Assembly (NCBI GenBank): GCA_900555295.1
Contig: USKN01000076.1
Coordinates: 1-8,355, forward strand
Direction of reading: 5' to 3'
DNA: 8,355 bases
Source: an uncultured Eubacteriales bacterium
GTDB lineage: Bacteria > Bacillota > Clostridia > UMGS1810
In this document: piece after piece, positions 6,308 to 8,355 of the stretch
Layout of the letters: each line of letters begins with the position of its first letter
Numbering within the stretch: the stretch's first letter is position 1
The notes under the pieces: generated by a model
What the model was told of the DNA's origin: nothing
Databases searched by the model: none
Seen by the model: the letters and a program-made list of their open reading frames with translations, nothing else
Made by a program: the position numbers and the translations under genes

Positions 6308-6329
6308 TTATACTGTTTAATGATACAAT
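6301..6329 (+). promoter_or_regulatory. sigma-A-type promoter of bioY
   Basis: TTGACA (6301-6306), a 17-base spacer and TACAAT (6324-6329) form a near-consensus promoter with a predicted start near 6336. The leader is about 27 bases long and carries GAGGTG (6350-6355), 7 bases before the bioY ATG. The -35 box lies inside the BirA box. Confidence 0.85.
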
Positions 6330-6362
6330 ATTACTGACATTTATTATATGAGGTGAAAACAA

Positions 6363-6905
6363 ATGGCAAAAAATATTAAAACTCAAAAGCTTACACACTG
6401 CGCCCTGTTTTCGGCACTATTGTGTATTTGTGCACCCATTGCGATACCCATAGGCCCCGTTTCGGTTACATTGTCGCTTTTTGCCGTAATGCTTACGGGT
6501 ATTATGCTCTGCATAAACGAGAGTATATTTGCAACGGTTGTGTATATTTTGCTCGGAACATTCGGGCTTCCCGTATTTTCGGGCGCAAAAGGCGGATTTG
6601 GTATAATAATAGGGCCTACAGGAGGCTATATATGGTCGTACGTATTGGCGGTAATAATAATTGGCGCAATATGTTCAATCAAATTTAAAAGTAAAAAAAT
6701 GCAAACAGCCGCCGCGTTTTTGTCTTGTATATTAGGAACAGCCGTATGCTATTTGTGCGGAACACTTCAATATTCATCGGTTACATCAACACAATTTGCA
6801 AAAGCGCTTTCTGTTTGCGTAGTTCCGTTTATTCCGTTTGATATAATAAAAGCCGTATGTGCAACGGCAATAGCCGCCGCTTTAAAATCACGCTTAAAAA
6901 TGTAG
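6363..6905 (+). CDS. bioY: biotin transporter BioY (ECF substrate-binding S component)
   Basis: BioY is the integral-membrane S component that captures biotin and works with the ECF energising module (EcfT and two ATPases). The 180 residues are the full family length, with about six membrane segments. Signature stretches are visible: IGPVSVTLSLFAVMLTG (30-46), YILLGTFGLPVFSGAKGG (61-78) and the following GPTGGYIWSY (84-93), and VVPFIPFDIIKA (153-164). No bioM/bioN-like ATPase or T gene is adjacent, so it probably shares a general ECF module encoded elsewhere. The BirA box across its promoter fits biotin-responsive repression and supports the assignment. It is transcribed alone, and the next gene has its own promoter. 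Confidence 0.95.
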   Translation: MAKNIKTQKLTHCALFSALLCICAPIAIPIGPVSVTLSLFAVMLTGIMLCINESIFATVVYILLGTFGLPVFSGAKGGFGIIIGPTGGYIWSYVLAVIIIGAICSIKFKSKKMQTAAAFLSCILGTAVCYLCGTLQYSSVTSTQFAKALSVCVVPFIPFDIIKAVCATAIAAALKSRLKM

Positions 6906-6923
6906 ACAATAATAAAAAACTGT

Positions 6924-6952
6924 TTTACATTTTTATGTTTTTGTGATACAAT
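6924..6952 (+). promoter_or_regulatory. sigma-A-type promoter of the 118-residue membrane protein gene
   Basis: TTTACA (6924-6929), a 17-base spacer and TACAAT (6947-6952) lie in the 72-base gap after bioY, giving a start near 6959. No convincing terminator for bioY is visible before it, so some read-through from bioY is possible. Confidence 0.7.
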
Positions 6953-6962
6953 ACTATTACAA

Positions 6963-6972
6963 AGGCGGTGAT
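6963..6972 (+). promoter_or_regulatory. extended ribosome binding site supporting a GTG start
   Basis: AGGCGGTGAT matches the long Shine-Dalgarno AGGAGGTGAT with one change. It ends 5 bases before the GTG at 6978. The ATG at 6971 overlaps this site and its frame closes after ten codons, so the GTG is the likely start. Confidence 0.7.
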
Positions 6973-6977
6973 GTACT

Positions 6978-7334
6978 GTGAAATTTATTTTTATAGCAAT
7001 TAACATAATACTTGCATTTATGGGTACAACGGGTCAGGTTTACTCTTATCTTGTTCAAAACACCGATTATATGTCGGTTTCAAATGTACGAAATCAACTT
7101 TTTGAGCAAATTGTAAATATTGTTCTCGGTATATCGGATCTGCCCGTATGCATTATAGGTACGGGTATTGCGCTTGCAAGTATTGTGTACGGCGTTTTTA
7201 AATATTTTGACACACTTTTATCAAAAGATATTTACCCAAAAGCGGGCAAATGCTTTTTGTGGTTTTTATTTACGCTTTTATGCTGCTGTAATGTATGGGG
7301 AATGATTAATATAATGCTTCTTCAGGCGGGCTGA
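6978..7334 (+). CDS. small integral membrane protein, function unknown
   Basis: I do not recognise this 118-residue protein. It looks like a three-segment membrane protein: hydrophobic stretches at about 2-24, 45-74 and 91-115. A polar loop (about 26-43, ending NVRNQLFEQ) and a short charged loop (about 75-90, KYFDTLLSKDIYPKAGK) lie between them. The third segment contains a cluster of cysteines (C101-C103). The first stretch could be read as a signal peptide but has no clear cleavage site. Translation starts at GTG behind a strong Shine-Dalgarno, and the gene has its own promoter. It sits downstream of bioY, but nothing in it points to biotin. It converges on the AraC-type gene with a 24-base gap. 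Confidence 0.75.
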   Translation: MKFIFIAINIILAFMGTTGQVYSYLVQNTDYMSVSNVRNQLFEQIVNIVLGISDLPVCIIGTGIALASIVYGVFKYFDTLLSKDIYPKAGKCFLWFLFTLLCCCNVWGMINIMLLQAG

Positions 7335-7358
7335 TTATTTTGCTTTTCTGGGTTTTCT

Positions 7359-8198
7359 CTATTTTTTCTCTATACTGTTTTTATACTCTTTTGGCGAAAT
7401 ACCCGTTTTTTTAATAAAACTTTTGTAAAAGGTGGAATAATCGGCAAATCCCGACAATACCGCCGTATCGTGCAAAAGAGTACCGCCTGCAATAAGCTTT
7501 TTTGAAAGAGTAATGCGCTTTGAAATAATATAATCGTATATTGAAAAATTGGTATACTTTTTAAATTCACGGAGCAGGTGGTATTTGCTTATAAAAAAAC
7601 GTGCCGCAAGCGTATCGAGATTTATTTTTTCGCTTAAATGACTGTTTATATACACAATCACGTCGGGAATGGCACTGTTTATTTTAATTGGGGGCATTGC
7701 CTCCGGACCGTCTTTAACGGCGCGCAAAAGCTCTGTTAAAAAGCCTAAAATTTTAGCATTTACATACATATTTTTTTCGGGTTTACCGCTTTTGAGCATA
7801 TTTGACGCGTCAAATAACTGCAAAAAAATACTTTTTTGCTTTTCCGCCGAAAAACGTATTAAATGTTTCTTTGAAAATACATCTGTAAAATTACAATCCT
7901 TTGTGCTTATTTTTTCAAGAGTATCGGTTGATATGTTTATAATACATCTTTCGTAATTTACATCCTCGCACGAAATAACAGGACGGTGCATTTGTTCCGG
8001 CGGTATAACAAGAATATCACCCGGCACAAGACTGTATGCGCTTTCTTCTATATAATATGTAACGGCACCTTCGGCAAAAACATAAATTTCGAGTATACTG
8101 TGACTGTGAAAGTCCATCGTTTTAAATCCCGTCTGTCGGGAATATGTTACACTTCCTATTAAATTGTTGTTAATGTCAAAGTTAAAATCTGTTCCCAT
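7359..8198 (-). CDS. AraC-family transcriptional regulator with N-terminal cupin
   Basis: This is a one-component activator-type regulator of 279 residues. The N-terminal cupin-like sensing domain (about 5-90) shows HSH (31-33), E37, SLVPGDILVIPPEQMH (56-71) and H71, the pattern of sugar-sensing AraC proteins. The C-terminal AraC DNA-binding domain (about 175-275) has two helix-turn-helices: INLDTLAARFFISKYHLLREF (192-212), and the second within DTAVLSGFADYSTFYKSFIKKTG (244-266), followed by the family signature end ISPKEYK. The ligand is unknown; proteins of this form usually control adjacent carbohydrate genes, which would lie right of the window. GGAGG (8210-8214) is 11 bases before the ATG. 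No clear promoter is visible: a TATAAT at 8219-8224 is too close to the ribosome site. Confidence 0.92.
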   Translation of the reverse strand: MGTDFNFDINNNLIGSVTYSRQTGFKTMDFHSHSILEIYVFAEGAVTYYIEESAYSLVPGDILVIPPEQMHRPVISCEDVNYERCIINISTDTLEKISTKDCNFTDVFSKKHLIRFSAEKQKSIFLQLFDASNMLKSGKPEKNMYVNAKILGFLTELLRAVKDGPEAMPPIKINSAIPDVIVYINSHLSEKINLDTLAARFFISKYHLLREFKKYTNFSIYDYIISKRITLSKKLIAGGTLLHDTAVLSGFADYSTFYKSFIKKTGISPKEYKNSIEKK

Positions 8199-8240
8199 TT
8201 GGATTTTAGCCTCCGTATATTATATTTGTTTTTATGTTTT

Positions 8241-8305
8241 GGGGGTGTTACAATACACCTCATCCGTCGGCTTACGCCGCCACCTTCTCCTCAAGGAGAA
8301 GGCTT
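8241..8305. repeat. dispersed hairpin-rich intergenic repeat
   Basis: The segment has three small inverted repeats in series: GGTGT/ACACC (8244-8248 and 8255-8259), CGGC-TTAC-GCCG (8268-8279), and CCTTCTCCT/AGGAGAAGG (8283-8291 and 8294-8302). It also carries ACCTCATCCGTC. I recognise this wording as an intergenic repeat occurring in many copies in gut Clostridia, with a variable middle hairpin and a conserved final one. That is memory, not a search. Its GC content is clearly higher than the AT-rich flanks. It sits upstream of the AraC-type gene. It lacks a T-tract after the last hairpin, so it is not a standard terminator. The remainder to 8355 is AT-rich and I see no gene in it. Confidence 0.7.
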
Positions 8306-8355
8306 TAACTGTTGCTATACATATGAATTTCTATCAATATAAATTTTTATATAAA

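Noticed and set aside
6268..6315. The 12-bp hairpin after the 64-residue gene as an intrinsic terminator
   Set aside because: On the plus strand no T-tract follows the stem, and the arms fit a BirA box overlapping the bioY -35 box. On the minus strand seven Ts do follow after one base, but no minus-strand gene ends there; antisense termination remains a remote possibility.
6906..6960. Terminator after bioY (ACAT-tttt-ATGT followed by Ts)
   Set aside because: A 4-bp AT-rich stem is too weak, and the same bases form the promoter of the next gene.
8219..8224. TATAAT as the -10 box for the AraC-type gene
   Set aside because: Transcription would begin inside the GGAGG ribosome site, and no -35 box is present 16-18 bases upstream.

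Overview
The window is AT-rich, gene-dense DNA with Shine-Dalgarno-led genes and consensus vegetative promoters. It looks like a chromosomal segment from a member of the Clostridia (Bacillota), probably an anaerobic gut-type organism. Three things point this way: the metG-tatD gene pair, a Firmicutes-style BirA box in front of a stand-alone bioY, and a copy at the right edge of an intergenic repeat I associate with gut Clostridia. The species cannot be named from the sequence alone.

Layout. Positions 7-1308 (+) encode MtaB, the radical-SAM enzyme that methylthiolates t6A37 of tRNA. It meets tatD (1305-2069, -) tail to tail, and one TTAA carries both stop codons. A minus-strand series then runs right to left: an XRE/S24-type regulator (4810-5445), a HAD-family phosphatase (4152-4769), methionyl-tRNA synthetase metG (2087-4063) and tatD. 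metG and tatD form an operon with a 17-bp gap. HAD, metG and the regulator each have a visible sigma-A-type promoter. The HAD promoter is a perfect TTGACA-17-TATAAT whose -35 box lies inside the last codons of the regulator gene.

Central module. The regulator is divergent from a two-gene plus-strand unit (5695-6030 and 6073-6267) that encodes small cysteine-rich proteins of a type common in phages and mobile elements of Firmicutes. The 225-bp divergent region has promoters facing both ways, an inverted repeat in one promoter spacer, and two abutting perfect palindromes. The regulator's S24-like domain has Asn where the self-cleaving family has its catalytic Ser. The unit therefore looks like a small, perhaps domesticated, phage-derived switch without the SOS self-cleavage step. 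This is the best candidate here for something undescribed.

Right side. bioY (6363-6905, +), the biotin-binding S component of an ECF transporter, has a BirA box (TTGTCAACC-N14-GGTTGACAA) that overlaps the -35 box of its promoter. A small unrecognised membrane protein follows (6978-7334, +) with its own promoter. A convergent AraC-family regulator (7359-8198, -) comes next. The window ends in a hairpin-rich dispersed repeat (about 8241-8305) and AT-rich sequence in which I see no gene. I found no tRNA, rRNA, CRISPR array, transposase or riboswitch.
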